The position numbers were made by a program, and so were the translations under genes. Shown in pieces: positions 28,373 to 37,856 of a DNA stretch of 63,408 nt. The notes under the pieces are model-generated. The model was given only the letters and a program-made list of their open reading frames with translations. It had not been told where the DNA came from and ran no database searches. This DNA comes from an uncultured Bdellovibrionales bacterium (GTDB taxonomy: Bacteria > Bdellovibrionota > Bdellovibrionia > Bdellovibrionales > UBA1609). The first letter of the stretch is position 1, and each line of letters opens with the position of its first letter. The stretch is taken from positions 1-63,408 of the forward strand of contig CALLAU010000023.1 of assembly GCA_938002015.1 (NCBI GenBank), read 5' to 3'.

Positions 28373-28527
28373 AAAAGCAGTGTGAAGGTAGACTCACATG
28401 ATATTAGGTGTTAATTTTCGGCGTTTTAAAAGCTTTGGTTAAAACGATGCTAAAAAAGCCGATTTTGTTGTTTAAAATGATTTAAGAAGCTGTTTTTAAA
28501 GGCTTTTTTAAAGTGATGAGGTAGAAA

Positions 28528-28641
28528 ATGAAAGTAAGACCTTCAGTAAAACCAATGTGCAAAGATTGCAGGGTTATTAAAAGAAAAGGAATCGTTCGCG
28601 TGATTTGTAAAAACCCTAAACATAAACAGAAGCAAGGGTAG
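28528..28641 (+). CDS. rpmJ: 50S ribosomal protein L36
   Basis: 37 residues, [20 protein letters not shown] then [16 protein letters not shown], with the CxxC...C...H zinc ligands of the C+ type. GATGAGG precedes the ATG. The 155 bases between adk and this gene hold no map or infA, which often lie here; they contain only a short hairpin (TGTGA...TCACA near 28381-28398). Confidence 0.95.
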   Translation: MKVRPSVKPMCKDCRVIKRKGIVRVICKNPKHKQKQG

Positions 28642-28652
28642 GTAGGAAAAGT

Positions 28653-29021
28653 ATGGCTCGTTTAGCTGGTGTTGATTTACCAAGAAATAAAAGAATGGAA
28701 ATTGCCTTAACGTATATTTACGGAATAGGAAGAACTTCATCAAAAGCAATTTGTAAAGAAGCTGGTTTCCCAGATTCTATGAGAACTGATGAATTAACAG
28801 ATGATCAGGTTGTGAAACTTAGATCTATTATTGATGGAAACTATAAAGTTGAAGGTGATCTTAGACGTGAAATCGGTCTTGCAATTAAAAGACTTATGGA
28901 TCTAGGTTGCTACAGAGGTTTACGACATAGACGTGGATTACCTGTACGTGGTCAGTCAACTAGACAGAACGCAAGAACAAGAAAAGGTCCGAAAAAGACC
29001 GTTGCTAATAAGAAGAAATAA
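28653..29021 (+). CDS. rpsM: 30S ribosomal protein S13
   Basis: 122 residues. [20 protein letters not shown] opens it, and the C-terminal [20 protein letters not shown] is the conserved basic tail reaching toward the P site. First gene of the part equivalent to the alpha operon. Confidence 0.98.
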   Translation: MARLAGVDLPRNKRMEIALTYIYGIGRTSSKAICKEAGFPDSMRTDELTDDQVVKLRSIIDGNYKVEGDLRREIGLAIKRLMDLGCYRGLRHRRGLPVRGQSTRQNARTRKGPKKTVANKKK

Positions 29022-29033
29022 GGACTTTATAAG

Positions 29034-29426
29034 ATGGCAGGAAAAAAAGCAGGATCTGGTAAGAAGAAAGCTAAAAAGAACGTACCTAATGGCCGTTGTT
29101 ATGTTTCAGCTGATTTTGGAAACATTATCATCACTATAACTGACCCAGCAGGTAACGCGATTGCGTGGTCTGCAGCAGGTGGAATGGGTTTTAAAGGCAG
29201 TCGAAAAGGCACCCCTTATGCAGCTCAGGTAACAATGGAAGATTGTGTTAAAAAAGCAAAAGATCACGGTATAAAAGCTGTAGATGTTTTTCTTAAAGGC
29301 CCTGGAGCTGGGCGTGAGCCAGCTGTAAGAGCTTTAGGAGCTTTAGGTGTAAAAGTGAATTCTTTTAGAGATATCACTCCGGTTCCACATAATGGATGCC
29401 GTCCGCCAAAGCGTAGAAGAATTTAA
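29034..29426 (+). CDS. rpsK: 30S ribosomal protein S11
   Basis: 130 residues. [20 protein letters not shown] and the C-terminal [18 protein letters not shown] are the S11 signature. In many bacteria rpsD (S4) follows; here the next gene is rpoA after 65 bases. Confidence 0.98.
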   Translation: MAGKKAGSGKKKAKKNVPNGRCYVSADFGNIIITITDPAGNAIAWSAAGGMGFKGSRKGTPYAAQVTMEDCVKKAKDHGIKAVDVFLKGPGAGREPAVRALGALGVKVNSFRDITPVPHNGCRPPKRRRI

Positions 29427-29491
29427 TTTAAAGTAACAGAAAAATTTTTATAAAAATTCGCAACAGAGAATAGAATTTTTAAGGAGAAGAA

Positions 29492-30589
29492 ATGCAGACT
29501 CATTATTACAAATTTTGGACAGATCTTATTAGGCCACAGGGTTTTGAAAAAGCTGGATCAAAATCAACTCCTACATACGGAAAGTTTGCTATAAAACCTT
29601 TAGAAAAAGGTTATGGGGTTACTCTTGGTAACTCTATAAGACGTGTACTTTTAAACTCAATGATGGGTTCAGCTGTAAAAGCTGTTAAATTTGAAGGTGT
29701 TCTTCATGAATTCAGTACAATTCCTGATGTGATGGAAGATGTGACTGATATCATTTTAAATTTAAAAGAATTAAGATTCAAACAACACGATTCAGAAGAT
29801 AAAGTTTTAAGAATCCAAAAATCTGGTCCTGGAGCTGTTACAGCTGCTGATCTTCAAACTTCTGGTTCAATTGAAGTTTTAAACCCAGAGCAGCACATTG
29901 CTACTTTAGGTAAGAATGCTAACTTTGAAGCTGAAGTGATCATTGGTTTTGGTAGAGGATACGTTCCTGCTGAAGGCAATTCGGATGAACTTCCTCTAAA
30001 TTATATTGCAGTAGACTCTCTTCACTCACCAGTAAGAAAAGTAAATTACAGAGTTTCAAACGCTCGTGTTGGTCAAAGAACAGATTATGATGCTCTAGAG
30101 TTTGAAGTGTGGACAGATGGATCGTTAAGACCAGATGAATCGATCTCTTTAGCTGCAAAAATTATGAAAGAACAGCTTCAAATTTTTGTAACTTTTGATG
30201 AAGATATTGAGCCTGTTGAAACAGAAAGAGTGACTCAGTCTCCTCAACTAAATGAAAACCTTTTTAGATCAGTTGATGATCTTGAGCTTTCAGTAAGAAG
30301 TGCAAACTGTCTTAAGAATGCAAATATCAGATTTATTGGTGAGTTAGTTACTAAAAGTGAAGGCGAGATGCTTAAAACAAAGAACTTTGGTAGAAAGTCT
30401 TTAAATGAAATTAAAGAAATTCTTATCACTATGGGCTTGAATTTAGGTATGCATATTGAAGGCTGGCCTCCACAAGGATGGGACCCAAATACAGCGCAAG
30501 CTTTTGTTCCATCTAAGCCTGCAGCAACTGAGCAAGCTGCTGCAACAGCTGTAGCACCGACCAACGGTGGCGGAGCTACAGAAGTATAG
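29492..30589 (+). CDS. rpoA: RNA polymerase alpha subunit
   Basis: 365 residues, compared with about 330 in E. coli. The N-terminal assembly domain has [20 protein letters not shown] and [17 protein letters not shown]. The C-terminal domain has [16 protein letters not shown] and [14 protein letters not shown], which bind UP elements and activators. About 35 extra residues at the end are Ala, Pro and Thr rich (from [11 protein letters not shown]). AAGGAGAAG precedes the ATG. Confidence 0.98.
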   Translation: MQTHYYKFWTDLIRPQGFEKAGSKSTPTYGKFAIKPLEKGYGVTLGNSIRRVLLNSMMGSAVKAVKFEGVLHEFSTIPDVMEDVTDIILNLKELRFKQHDSEDKVLRIQKSGPGAVTAADLQTSGSIEVLNPEQHIATLGKNANFEAEVIIGFGRGYVPAEGNSDELPLNYIAVDSLHSPVRKVNYRVSNARVGQRTDYDALEFEVWTDGSLRPDESISLAAKIMKEQLQIFVTFDEDIEPVETERVTQSPQLNENLFRSVDDLELSVRSANCLKNANIRFIGELVTKSEGEMLKTKNFGRKSLNEIKEILITMGLNLGMHIEGWPPQGWDPNTAQAFVPSKPAATEQAAATAVAPTNGGGATEV

Positions 30590-30618
30590 AGTATAAAATT
30601 AAAGAGAAAGAGAGAAGT

Positions 30619-30653
30619 GAGTAAAAGCTTTAAAAAAAAAATAGTTTTTACTC
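30619..30653 (+). repeat. Inverted repeat between rpoA and rplQ
   Basis: GAGTAAAA (30619-30626) and TTTTACTC (30646-30653) form an 8-bp perfect stem around a 19-base A-rich loop in the 86-base rpoA-rplQ gap. It lacks the G+C-rich stem and T-tract of a strong terminator, so it may be an RNA processing or stability element. Confidence 0.4.
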
Positions 30654-30675
30654 AATTTTAAAACGGAGTTAAGAC

Positions 30676-31176
30676 ATGAGACATAAAGTCGCAAAGAAAA
30701 ATTTTGGAAGAAGCCACGGCCCTAGAAAAGCTCTTATTAGAGGTTTAGTTGATTCTCTAGTAAAAGAAGAGAGAATTAAAACAACTCTTCCAAAAGCTAA
30801 AGAGCTTAGAAAGCACGTTGAAAGAGCTATCACTAAAGGTAAGGCTGGCACTGTACACGCAAGGCGTGTTATTATGAAAGATCATCCAAACAAAAGCACT
30901 ATGGAAAAGATCGTAGACGACCTTTCTGTACGTTTTAAAGAGCGTCCAGGTGGTTACACTAGAATTAGAAAAGTAGGTGTGAGAGCTGGTGATGTGGCTC
31001 CTATGGCATACATTGAGTTTGTTGATTATAAGCCACCTGTAAAAGATGAGGCTTGGCAAGCGGCAAATGAAAAGAGAATTGCTGAAGAGAAGTCTCTTGC
31101 CTCTAAAAGAGCTGCAAAGCTTAGAAAGAATAAGAGACAAATCCAAGGAAAGAGTAGAATCAGAAACAGAGCTTAA
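30676..31176 (+). CDS. rplQ: 50S ribosomal protein L17 with a basic C-terminal extension
   Basis: 166 residues, compared with about 120-130 in most bacteria. MRHKVAKKNFGRSHGPRKAL and LRKHVERAITKGKAG are the L17 core, ending near YIEFVDYKP. About 45 further residues are Lys, Arg, Ala and Glu rich and probably helical. It is the last gene of the ribosomal superoperon and is followed by a terminator. Confidence 0.96.
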   Translation: MRHKVAKKNFGRSHGPRKALIRGLVDSLVKEERIKTTLPKAKELRKHVERAITKGKAGTVHARRVIMKDHPNKSTMEKIVDDLSVRFKERPGGYTRIRKVGVRAGDVAPMAYIEFVDYKPPVKDEAWQAANEKRIAEEKSLASKRAAKLRKNKRQIQGKSRIRNRA

Positions 31177-31213
31177 AGAAAAGCTTTCTCGACTTAAACT
31201 TAAAGTAAATTAA

Positions 31214-31249
31214 AAAGCAGCTTTTCTTGAATAAGAGCTGCTTTTTTTG
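31214..31249 (+). terminator. Rho-independent terminator of the ribosomal superoperon
   Basis: AAAGCAGCTTTTC, a short loop and GAGCTGCTTTTTTT form a stem (AGCAGCTT with AAGAGCTGCT) followed by seven T. It lies about 40 bases after the rplQ stop. Confidence 0.8.
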
Positions 31250-31333
31250 TATCTAAAAGAGCTTTGAAATTTCTACATATGTGTCTTACAAGCATACAGT
31301 AGTAAATCTTTTTCATAAGGTAGTAGAGCTTAA

Positions 31334-31362
31334 TTGACCTTCGTTATTTGCTGACATATCAA
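31334..31362 (+). promoter_or_regulatory. Candidate promoter of the TlpA-like gene
   Basis: TTGACC (31334-31339), 17 bases, TATCAA (31357-31362). The ATG at 31371 lies eight bases after the -10 box and has no ribosome binding site, so the mRNA could be leaderless. Confidence 0.4.
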
Positions 31363-31370
31363 GCATAGTA

Positions 31371-32000
31371 ATGAATCCATCTTTGAAAAAAATCTTAATC
31401 GCAAGCTCTTTGACACTTGTCCTAGGCGCTCTTATAGCGGCCTCTCTCTTTCATTTTTCTGATAAGTTCTTTGATATTAAAACCCTTCAAACAGAGGTCT
31501 CTGGTGGCTTTATAGGCTCAGATAAGTCTAATAACTCTTCTGCTGTCATTCCAAGAGGAGCTGTGGTTCCACTTGTTGAGGGTGAAGACTTAAGAAGTGG
31601 TGAGATGATTAAACTTACAGACTTTGATGACAAAATTATTGTTTTAAATTTTTGGGCAAGCTGGTGTGAGCCATGCCTTGATGAGTTTCCCTCGTTTGCA
31701 AGTTTACTTAAATCGGTCGGTCCGGACGTGGTTTTTATCGGAGTTAGTCAGGATAAGGACAAGGAAGATGCAATATCCTTTCTTAAGGCGTTTAACTCCG
31801 AGCTTAAAGGTTTAGGTTTCCTTTTTATTCATGATTTCTCAAAATCCTTTGCTGGAAAGTTCGGAGTTTTAGCCTTACCTGAGACTTTTATTATTGGTCC
31901 TGGTCAAAAACTTATTCACAGAGTCTCAGGTTTTGAGAACTGGAACAGTAAGGCTGCGATAAGTTTTTTTGAGGAAATAAAGAAGAAGAATTTAAAATGA
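31371..32000 (+). CDS. TlpA-like membrane-anchored thioredoxin
   Basis: 209 residues with an N-terminal signal anchor (about 7-28) and a periplasmic thioredoxin domain of the TlpA/ResA group. The redox motif is WASWCEPC (Cys99, Cys102) and the cis-proline loop lies in ALPETFIIGPG. Such proteins reduce particular disulfides in the periplasm, often in cytochrome c maturation or envelope repair; the substrate here is unknown. It is followed 19 bases later by a lytic transglycosylase, so an envelope role is likely. Confidence 0.85.
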   Translation: MNPSLKKILIASSLTLVLGALIAASLFHFSDKFFDIKTLQTEVSGGFIGSDKSNNSSAVIPRGAVVPLVEGEDLRSGEMIKLTDFDDKIIVLNFWASWCEPCLDEFPSFASLLKSVGPDVVFIGVSQDKDKEDAISFLKAFNSELKGLGFLFIHDFSKSFAGKFGVLALPETFIIGPGQKLIHRVSGFENWNSKAAISFFEEIKKKNLK

Positions 32001-32019
32001 TATTAAGTAGGTTGTTGGT

Positions 32020-33000
32020 ATGAGATTAGTTTCAGAGTTTTTAGAGCAAAGAGGTAGTAGTTTTTCTAAAATTTTTCTTGGGGCTTTCTTTGTTTTAAAC
32101 CCTGCGAGTGAGCTTTACCCAAGGTATGAGGGAAGTGCTTTAAGTAAAGTAGATCCTCTTATTTACTTCCCTTTTGAAAAAGGAGATGAGTTTTTTAAAA
32201 CCCCTGAAGAACTTGATTCATACTTTTATGCACACCAAAGAAGTCGTAAACTTACTGAGGTTTATCTTAAAAACTATAAGAACTTAATGCTCCAAGCTTC
32301 AAGTACGTTTGAACTTCCTTTTGCGCTTCAGTCTTGCTTAGTTTTTAGAGAGTCAAAGTTTGTAAAAAGAGCAAAGAGTCATGTCGGTGCTGTAGGGATT
32401 GCTCAGTTTATTCCTGAAACTTATGATTTTTTAGGCAAAGCCCTTAGAGCAGGAGAGCGAGCGGTTCTTAAATCTGGTAAGAACATTGATAAGCTAATGT
32501 TTTCAGCTTTAAAACATAGAGAAAGTTATGTTTTAACAGGTAGAGATAAGACGACTTCATATGAGTACCTTCAAGATGTCTTTAAAGATATGTACCTACT
32601 CTGGACAAAATACTTAACAGCACATTCCTTAAAAGTTATAGACTTTAGAACGTCTCACTATAAAAAAATCTTGTATACACCAGAGTACTCCATTGGTCTT
32701 TCAGCTCTTTATCTTTATTATCTTAAGAAAAGAGTTTACTTTGAGCTAAGAGATGTGGTGAGTGAAGAGGATCTTAAAGACCCTGAGTTTTACTTAAGTG
32801 TTGCTGGTGCTTATAATCAAGGCGCTAGAAGGCTCCTAAAATACTCAAGAGCAGATGTTAAAGATGCTGAGCTTGATTATTCAAAATGGGTGAACCATCT
32901 GTCTAGAATTAGAGAGACAAAGTATTATATAAAGTCTATAAACAGATGCATGCAAAAAGGGGTAAAGAAACCTCCTGTAAACAGGGTTGCCTCTAAGTAA
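32020..33000 (+). CDS. Lytic transglycosylase (SLT domain)
   Basis: 326 residues. The SLT-type catalytic domain begins with LPFALQSCLVFRESKF, where Glu111 in the RES motif is the expected catalytic acid. The next motif, SHVGAVGIAQFIPETYDFLG, and a late VAGAYNQGARRLLKYSR are also typical. It would cleave peptidoglycan glycan strands in the periplasm. The N-terminus has one hydrophobic stretch (about 17-30) after a charged start, an atypical export signal. It lies between the TlpA-like gene and the sulfatase-family transferase on the same strand. Confidence 0.85.
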   Translation: MRLVSEFLEQRGSSFSKIFLGAFFVLNPASELYPRYEGSALSKVDPLIYFPFEKGDEFFKTPEELDSYFYAHQRSRKLTEVYLKNYKNLMLQASSTFELPFALQSCLVFRESKFVKRAKSHVGAVGIAQFIPETYDFLGKALRAGERAVLKSGKNIDKLMFSALKHRESYVLTGRDKTTSYEYLQDVFKDMYLLWTKYLTAHSLKVIDFRTSHYKKILYTPEYSIGLSALYLYYLKKRVYFELRDVVSEEDLKDPEFYLSVAGAYNQGARRLLKYSRADVKDAELDYSKWVNHLSRIRETKYYIKSINRCMQKGVKKPPVNRVASK

Positions 33001-33023
33001 CTATAAAAAGATGGCGGCGTGCT

Positions 33024-34931
33024 TTGGGTATTAGCAATACAAAATATTTCAGTAATATTATAGAGTCTTTAAAAATTTCAGGCGGCCTGTTTCTTGGGCT
33101 TATTTTTTATTGGTTTAGCTTAAGGCTTTATTTATTTTTCACACACTTAGAGCTTTTTGAAGGACTTTCTATAAGTTTAGTATTTTACTCTTTTTTAAGT
33201 GGATTAAGGTTTGATATTAGTACAATTTTTTACACAAACCTACTGTTCTTTATTTTTCTTTATTTTAAAAAAATTAGGTTTTCAAAAATAACAAAAGTAC
33301 TTTTTATAGCTTTAAACTCATGTCTTGGTCTTATGCATATGGCCGATGTTGAGTATTTTGGTTTAGTTGGCAGACGTCTTGATAGGTCTTTTTTATCAGT
33401 AGCCGGTGAAACTAAAGTGAGTTCATATTCAACTTTTTTCTTAGAATATGGTTATATGTTTTTAGCGTTATTTGTTTTTACTTTAGCTATGTTTTATTTA
33501 AGTAAAGTTTTTCGTTTTATAAAAATGAATGAGGAGGAGAGGAAATTAAAAACTCATTTTCTTTTGTTTCCACTTTATTTCTTTATTTTAGCATGTTTTA
33601 CTTTTTTAGGGATTAGAGGTGGGGTGCAGAGAAAACCTTTAGCTGTGGTACACGCGTATGAATTTGTTGGTGGAAATAGCTTAGCTGCAAATTTATCACT
33701 AAATACAGCTTATAATTTTATCCGTTCTAAAGGAAAAAATCCTTTTCCAGATAGATATAGAAATAAAAAAGGGCCTTTTATAACAGATAGAGATTTTGCT
33801 AACACTAAAATTAATATTAATAAAAAGCCTAAAAATATTCTTTTTGTATTTATTGAAAGCATGTCTACGTATTCTATTAATATGAATACGAAATCGTTTG
33901 TTAAAAAGATAGCGCAAGAAAAATCTAAAGAGACTATATTTATTGAGAACCACTTTAGTAATGGCAGGTTTTCAATGGATGCGCTTACATCTGTATTTCT
34001 TGGTGTGCCTTCTTTTTTTGAGCTATTTCTATTTAAATCTAATTTTGCTCAAAACAAATGGGTTGGCCTGGGAACAGTTCTTAAAGAGAATAATTTTAAT
34101 ACGTTCTTTATTCACGCAGCTGAGCCGGGAACAATGTATTTTGATAAAATAACACCAGCTGTAGGGATTACAGATTTTTATGCTTTAGCAGGTAAGGGCA
34201 AGGACACCCCTGAAGAGATGAAAGCGTTATGGGGAGTTCACGATGAGTATATGTATAAAAAAAGCTACCCTATACTAAGTGAATATGGAGCCTCTAAGAA
34301 GCCTTTTATGGGAGTTTTATTTTCTGTTTCTAGCCATACCCCTTTTAATAATACACCTGGTGATACAAGTGCTAGGGGTGATAAAGTAGATAACTATTTA
34401 AGAACAGTAACTTATGCTGAAAAAGAGTTAGATAAATTTTTTGAAAATATCAAAGATGAACCTTGGTTTAAAGACACTCTTTTTATTGTAACAGGAGATC
34501 ATAGCCCACCTTTAAAAGCAAAGTGGCTACAAACTGCAAAAGATAAGTCTAGAGTGCCTTTACTTCTTTATTTTCCTGGATCAAACATTGGTGAACTTCC
34601 AAGAGCAGAATATAGTCAGCATTTAGACTTATCAAATACGATTTTTGATTTTCTTCAGATTAAACCAAGAGAGTGGTCTCCTTATGGAAAGAGTATTTTT
34701 GATACGAAAGCAAGAAACCTGATTGGCTATTACTGGGATAAGAGTTTTAACTTTGTTGAAGAGAACTGTTTAAGTACCGTATCAGTTATTCAATCGGGTA
34801 GTGTTACAGCAGAGCCAAGATTTAAGGGTGCAAACTGCACAAATACGGTTAATGATAAGAAGATTTATGAGTACGACTCTTTTATTAAGTCATATGTTAA
34901 TCGCCTAGAGAAAAATCAAATCTATAATTAA
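33024..34931 (+). CDS. LTA-synthase-type phosphoglycerol/phosphoethanolamine transferase
   Basis: 635 residues. Four or five N-terminal membrane helices (to about residue 205) precede an extracytoplasmic sulfatase-fold domain. Metal and catalytic segments are NILFVFIESMS (near 271-281), the nucleophile region NGRFSMDALTS (near 313-323) and TGDHSPP near 490. The family transfers phosphoglycerol or phosphoethanolamine from phospholipids to glycans or lipid A on the outer face of the inner membrane. The start is TTG; no other in-frame start precedes it. Its stop touches the end of the convergent gene at 34932. Confidence 0.85.
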   Translation: MGISNTKYFSNIIESLKISGGLFLGLIFYWFSLRLYLFFTHLELFEGLSISLVFYSFLSGLRFDISTIFYTNLLFFIFLYFKKIRFSKITKVLFIALNSCLGLMHMADVEYFGLVGRRLDRSFLSVAGETKVSSYSTFFLEYGYMFLALFVFTLAMFYLSKVFRFIKMNEEERKLKTHFLLFPLYFFILACFTFLGIRGGVQRKPLAVVHAYEFVGGNSLAANLSLNTAYNFIRSKGKNPFPDRYRNKKGPFITDRDFANTKININKKPKNILFVFIESMSTYSINMNTKSFVKKIAQEKSKETIFIENHFSNGRFSMDALTSVFLGVPSFFELFLFKSNFAQNKWVGLGTVLKENNFNTFFIHAAEPGTMYFDKITPAVGITDFYALAGKGKDTPEEMKALWGVHDEYMYKKSYPILSEYGASKKPFMGVLFSVSSHTPFNNTPGDTSARGDKVDNYLRTVTYAEKELDKFFENIKDEPWFKDTLFIVTGDHSPPLKAKWLQTAKDKSRVPLLLYFPGSNIGELPRAEYSQHLDLSNTIFDFLQIKPREWSPYGKSIFDTKARNLIGYYWDKSFNFVEENCLSTVSVIQSGSVTAEPRFKGANCTNTVNDKKIYEYDSFIKSYVNRLEKNQIYN

Positions 34932-36893
34932 TTAAAACTTAATTTTCTTTAAGAGTTTATCTTTTAACTTATCAATTTTTTCATTTTTCTTACTTTTAGC
35001 CTCACTCTTTAGTTTTGAGATTTCTTTATCAAATAACTGTTCCACTTGTTTATCTAAAGAGGAAGATTCACTTAATAAGCTAGATTCGTTATCTGAAACT
35101 TTAGGTAGATAATTTTTTAAGAAATCTTTCTTTGCTTTTTCAATTTCATCAGAAATTTTTTGTTTAACAAGGTCTGAGCCCATGCTTTTAACTGAATCTA
35201 GAATTTTTTTAGCAATATTGGTTGAGATTTTTATTTTTGGTTTTGAAATTTCTCCACTAGCTTCTAACTTTAGGTTTAAAGGAGAGAGCTTAGAGACTTC
35301 TTCAAGAATCTTTCGTGCAATTTTATTATCGGCTTCATAATCAGCCGTTGTTGGTCTTAAAATCTGTTCTAAATTTAAAGATATTTTACCATTTTGCTGT
35401 TTGAAGCTAAGAAGAGTTTCTGCTTGTGATTCCTTGAAGTTTAAAAAAGCGTCGTTTTCTTTTAAAACTTCAAAATCTTTAACCTTGTAATCAGCAACTT
35501 TAACTTTAAACTCTTCAGAGTCAGGTTGTAGTTTTGTTTTATCAATTGTGCCATTGATTGAAAAAGAGCCAATATCTTGCTTTGGAGCAGAGCCGACTAG
35601 ATCAATTTGCATTGGTAGTTTAGTGATCTCGGGGTCAGATGTCAGGTGCATAACACTTCCGTTTACATCTCCCAGATCTTGACCTTTTGAGGCCTTAGAA
35701 CTGATATCAATTTTTTTAATCCAGTATTTTGGTTCAGGTTTTTTCTTAAAGTTAAACCACCTTCCTTTTTTTGATATTAAAGCTTGCCTTTCTTCTTCAA
35801 GTTTTGTTCTGGAAAGCTGGTTTTCAGTATTATCTGCTGTATTTGTATTGATGTTTTTTAACTCTGTAGGCTCTTCTTTAAGATAGTCTTTAACATTTAC
35901 GGAAGATTTTTTTTCGATTTGGTTATAAGCAGAATCAGTCATTGAACTTTTCACTCTAGATATTTTAGATACCTGAAGAGCAAAATAAGTTCCAAAAAGC
36001 TCTTCTGAAATGACTGCGGGGTCTAACCTGCTATAATCTGATTTAATTATTTTTAAGTCACTAGCTATTTGGTTGGGGGCCGCTTTAGCTCTTTTACTTG
36101 AGGCTTTGATTTGATCCTCTATAGCGTTGAGTTGTTTTTTTAAGTCTTTCTTTGTTTCTTCAATTTTTTTTATAAGTTTAGAGCTCTTTGCTGTAGATTT
36201 TAAAGTATTTTCACTTGAACTTGAGTCAAACTTAAAGTCTTTAATTTCATTTACAAGTGATTTAATTTCTTCTGAATCAAGTTTTTCTTTGAGGCTAGAG
36301 ATATTTGACTTTATTTCTTTATTCTCTGCAGCAAGCTCTTCATAGAGTTTCATAGAATCAAATTTTTGACTAAACTCTTTAACTTCAGCACTTGATAAAT
36401 CTCCCTTTAAAGACCTAGTAAGCCTTAAGAAAGAATTCTCATCAAAACTATTCTTTAAATGACTTGAGATTTTATGCGTTGAAGGATCTTTTAAAACAAG
36501 AACCCTTTTGTCTTTACTCAAAACTCTTCCAGCTCTTTTTCTTTTGGTATGAAAACTGATGTTTGAGATTTTTACCTCTTCTGACTGAAACGACATATCT
36601 AAAAGTTTTTTTGTTTTATAAGGGATGTAAATTTTTTCGATTTCAAAAATGTTTTGAGTAGGTTTGTCAGGGTCAGTAAACTGAATTTTATTAACTTCAA
36701 TAAACTCTTTGAATGGTCGAATCTTAATTTCAGAAATATTAACCTCAGTGCCCAAAGACTCAAATAAGGTTCTTTCAGCTATCCACTTGAGATGTATTTC
36801 AAAGAAAAAGACCAAGTATAGTATCAGCAGGCTAAGCGTAGCTAATAGAGGAAAAATGAAGGCTGATCTGAGTATTTTATTTGAATTTTTCAT
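34932..36893 (-). CDS. TIGR03545-like inner-membrane-anchored coiled-coil protein
   Basis: About 653 residues from ATG 36893 (MKNSNKILRS); an upstream extension to 36941 would lie inside the preceding gene. One N-terminal membrane helix (about 12-34) is followed by a mostly Lys, Glu and Ser rich periplasmic body. It has coiled coils around residues 180-270, a beta-rich AsmA-like section (WIKKIDISSKASKG, then repeated GSFSINGTIDKTKL-type strands) and a charged helical tail. The size, layout and the DUF2062 neighbour match the paired uncharacterised families TIGR03545 and TIGR03546 as I remember them. AsmA-like folds are tied to lipid traffic, so an envelope lipid role is a guess. Confidence 0.6.
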   Translation of the reverse strand: MKNSNKILRSAFIFPLLATLSLLILYLVFFFEIHLKWIAERTLFESLGTEVNISEIKIRPFKEFIEVNKIQFTDPDKPTQNIFEIEKIYIPYKTKKLLDMSFQSEEVKISNISFHTKRKRAGRVLSKDKRVLVLKDPSTHKISSHLKNSFDENSFLRLTRSLKGDLSSAEVKEFSQKFDSMKLYEELAAENKEIKSNISSLKEKLDSEEIKSLVNEIKDFKFDSSSSENTLKSTAKSSKLIKKIEETKKDLKKQLNAIEDQIKASSKRAKAAPNQIASDLKIIKSDYSRLDPAVISEELFGTYFALQVSKISRVKSSMTDSAYNQIEKKSSVNVKDYLKEEPTELKNINTNTADNTENQLSRTKLEEERQALISKKGRWFNFKKKPEPKYWIKKIDISSKASKGQDLGDVNGSVMHLTSDPEITKLPMQIDLVGSAPKQDIGSFSINGTIDKTKLQPDSEEFKVKVADYKVKDFEVLKENDAFLNFKESQAETLLSFKQQNGKISLNLEQILRPTTADYEADNKIARKILEEVSKLSPLNLKLEASGEISKPKIKISTNIAKKILDSVKSMGSDLVKQKISDEIEKAKKDFLKNYLPKVSDNESSLLSESSSLDKQVEQLFDKEISKLKSEAKSKKNEKIDKLKDKLLKKIKF

Positions 36894-37398
36894 ATGTTGT
36901 ATAAAATGAATAAAGTTTAGTGGCTTTGATGAGGCGAGCAAATTTAGAGTTGTTAATTTTTTTGCCGATACTCTGACGATATTTTTTTAAGAGGGCTTTT
37001 GAAATAATAAATACTAAAGGAGTGAGTACTATCGAAGTAATAAACCCACCTAAAACAAGGCTGTTATTTAAAAGACTCAGGTGGCTTCCGGGGATGTTAA
37101 ATAGAAAAGTCCATAAAGGCTCAAGGCTGCTTGTAGAGAGCAAATAAAAACCGAGAGGCTCTAGTAAGGGCAGAGCTATAAGGGCGAGTAATGAACAACC
37201 TAGCCAGCTTAAAAGGGCGGCGCCAACTTGTACTTTAAAAATAAATACTAGGAGCAATATAATAAGAGCCTGTGGAGTAAACATGGGGATGAATCCAAGA
37301 ATAAAGCCTAAGGTGATACCTGAGGCTATTGAGTTTTCGCCTGTTTCAGAGTGAAGAAGCTGTATTAAAGAGAAAAAAGATTTGAGTAAATAAGTCAC
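36877..37398 (-). CDS. TIGR03546-like DUF2062 membrane protein
   Basis: 173 residues with three or four membrane helices. SETGENSIASGITLGFILGF and PMFTPQALIILLLVFIF resemble the DUF2062 domain. It is first in a two-gene minus-strand operon and overlaps its partner by 17 bases, so the two proteins probably act together. Upstream on the minus strand is a 170-base gap before the tRNA gene. The function is unknown. Confidence 0.65.
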   Translation of the reverse strand: MTYLLKSFFSLIQLLHSETGENSIASGITLGFILGFIPMFTPQALIILLLVFIFKVQVGAALLSWLGCSLLALIALPLLEPLGFYLLSTSSLEPLWTFLFNIPGSHLSLLNNSLVLGGFITSIVLTPLVFIISKALLKKYRQSIGKKINNSKFARLIKATKLYSFYTTYEKFK

Positions 37399-37571
37399 TA
37401 TATATCAATATATATAGCAAAATCATTGGGTTCAACAGGATAAGGGTAGAGGTTTGTGGAGCTAGTAATTTAATGCCTCAATAGTGCACATAAAAAATTA
37501 AGATGAAGTTATTTTAGCTAATATTTTATGTTGAATAAAATAACTTTCTGCTCTAGTTTCTTCATCTTGTT

Positions 37572-37648
37572 GGTGGCATAGCTCAGCTGGATAGAGCAAC
37601 AGCCTTCTAAGCTGTGGGTCCCAGGTTCGAATCCTGGTGCCATCACCA
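37572..37648 (+). tRNA. tRNA-Arg (anticodon TCT)
   Basis: A 77-base cloverleaf. Acceptor GGTGGCA pairs with TGCCATC (one G-T pair). The D-loop is AGCTCAGCTGGATAGAGC. The anticodon arm CAGCC-TTCTAAG-type loop has TCT at its centre. The T arm CCAGG-TTCGAAT-CCTGG and an encoded CCA at 37646-37648 complete it. It reads AGA, the favoured arginine codon in this AT-rich genome. Confidence 0.95.
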
Positions 37649-37856
37649 TTTTTTACAAACGCAGATCCCCATATTTTAGAGCTGAAGTCTTGTTACTTTA
37701 ATTCTGATGTTCAATGTATCTAAGTAAAGCTGTAGAAAACGTAATCAATACAGCAGTATTGGAGTCTTGTGTCTAGATAAGTTGCCGGATAAGATAGCTT
37801 AGCAGATACAAAGATTGAAGCCATACTTTTTGGTAATAATTAAAGTGGGGTGTGAA

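Noticed and set aside
28373..28527. Gap before rpmJ as a riboswitch or terminator
   Set aside because: Only one short 5-bp hairpin is visible and there is no T-tract or known aptamer pattern.
36127..36345. Plus-strand frame of 72 residues inside the coiled-coil gene
   Set aside because: Phe/Ser-rich antisense of Lys/Glu-rich coding sequence; no start signal.
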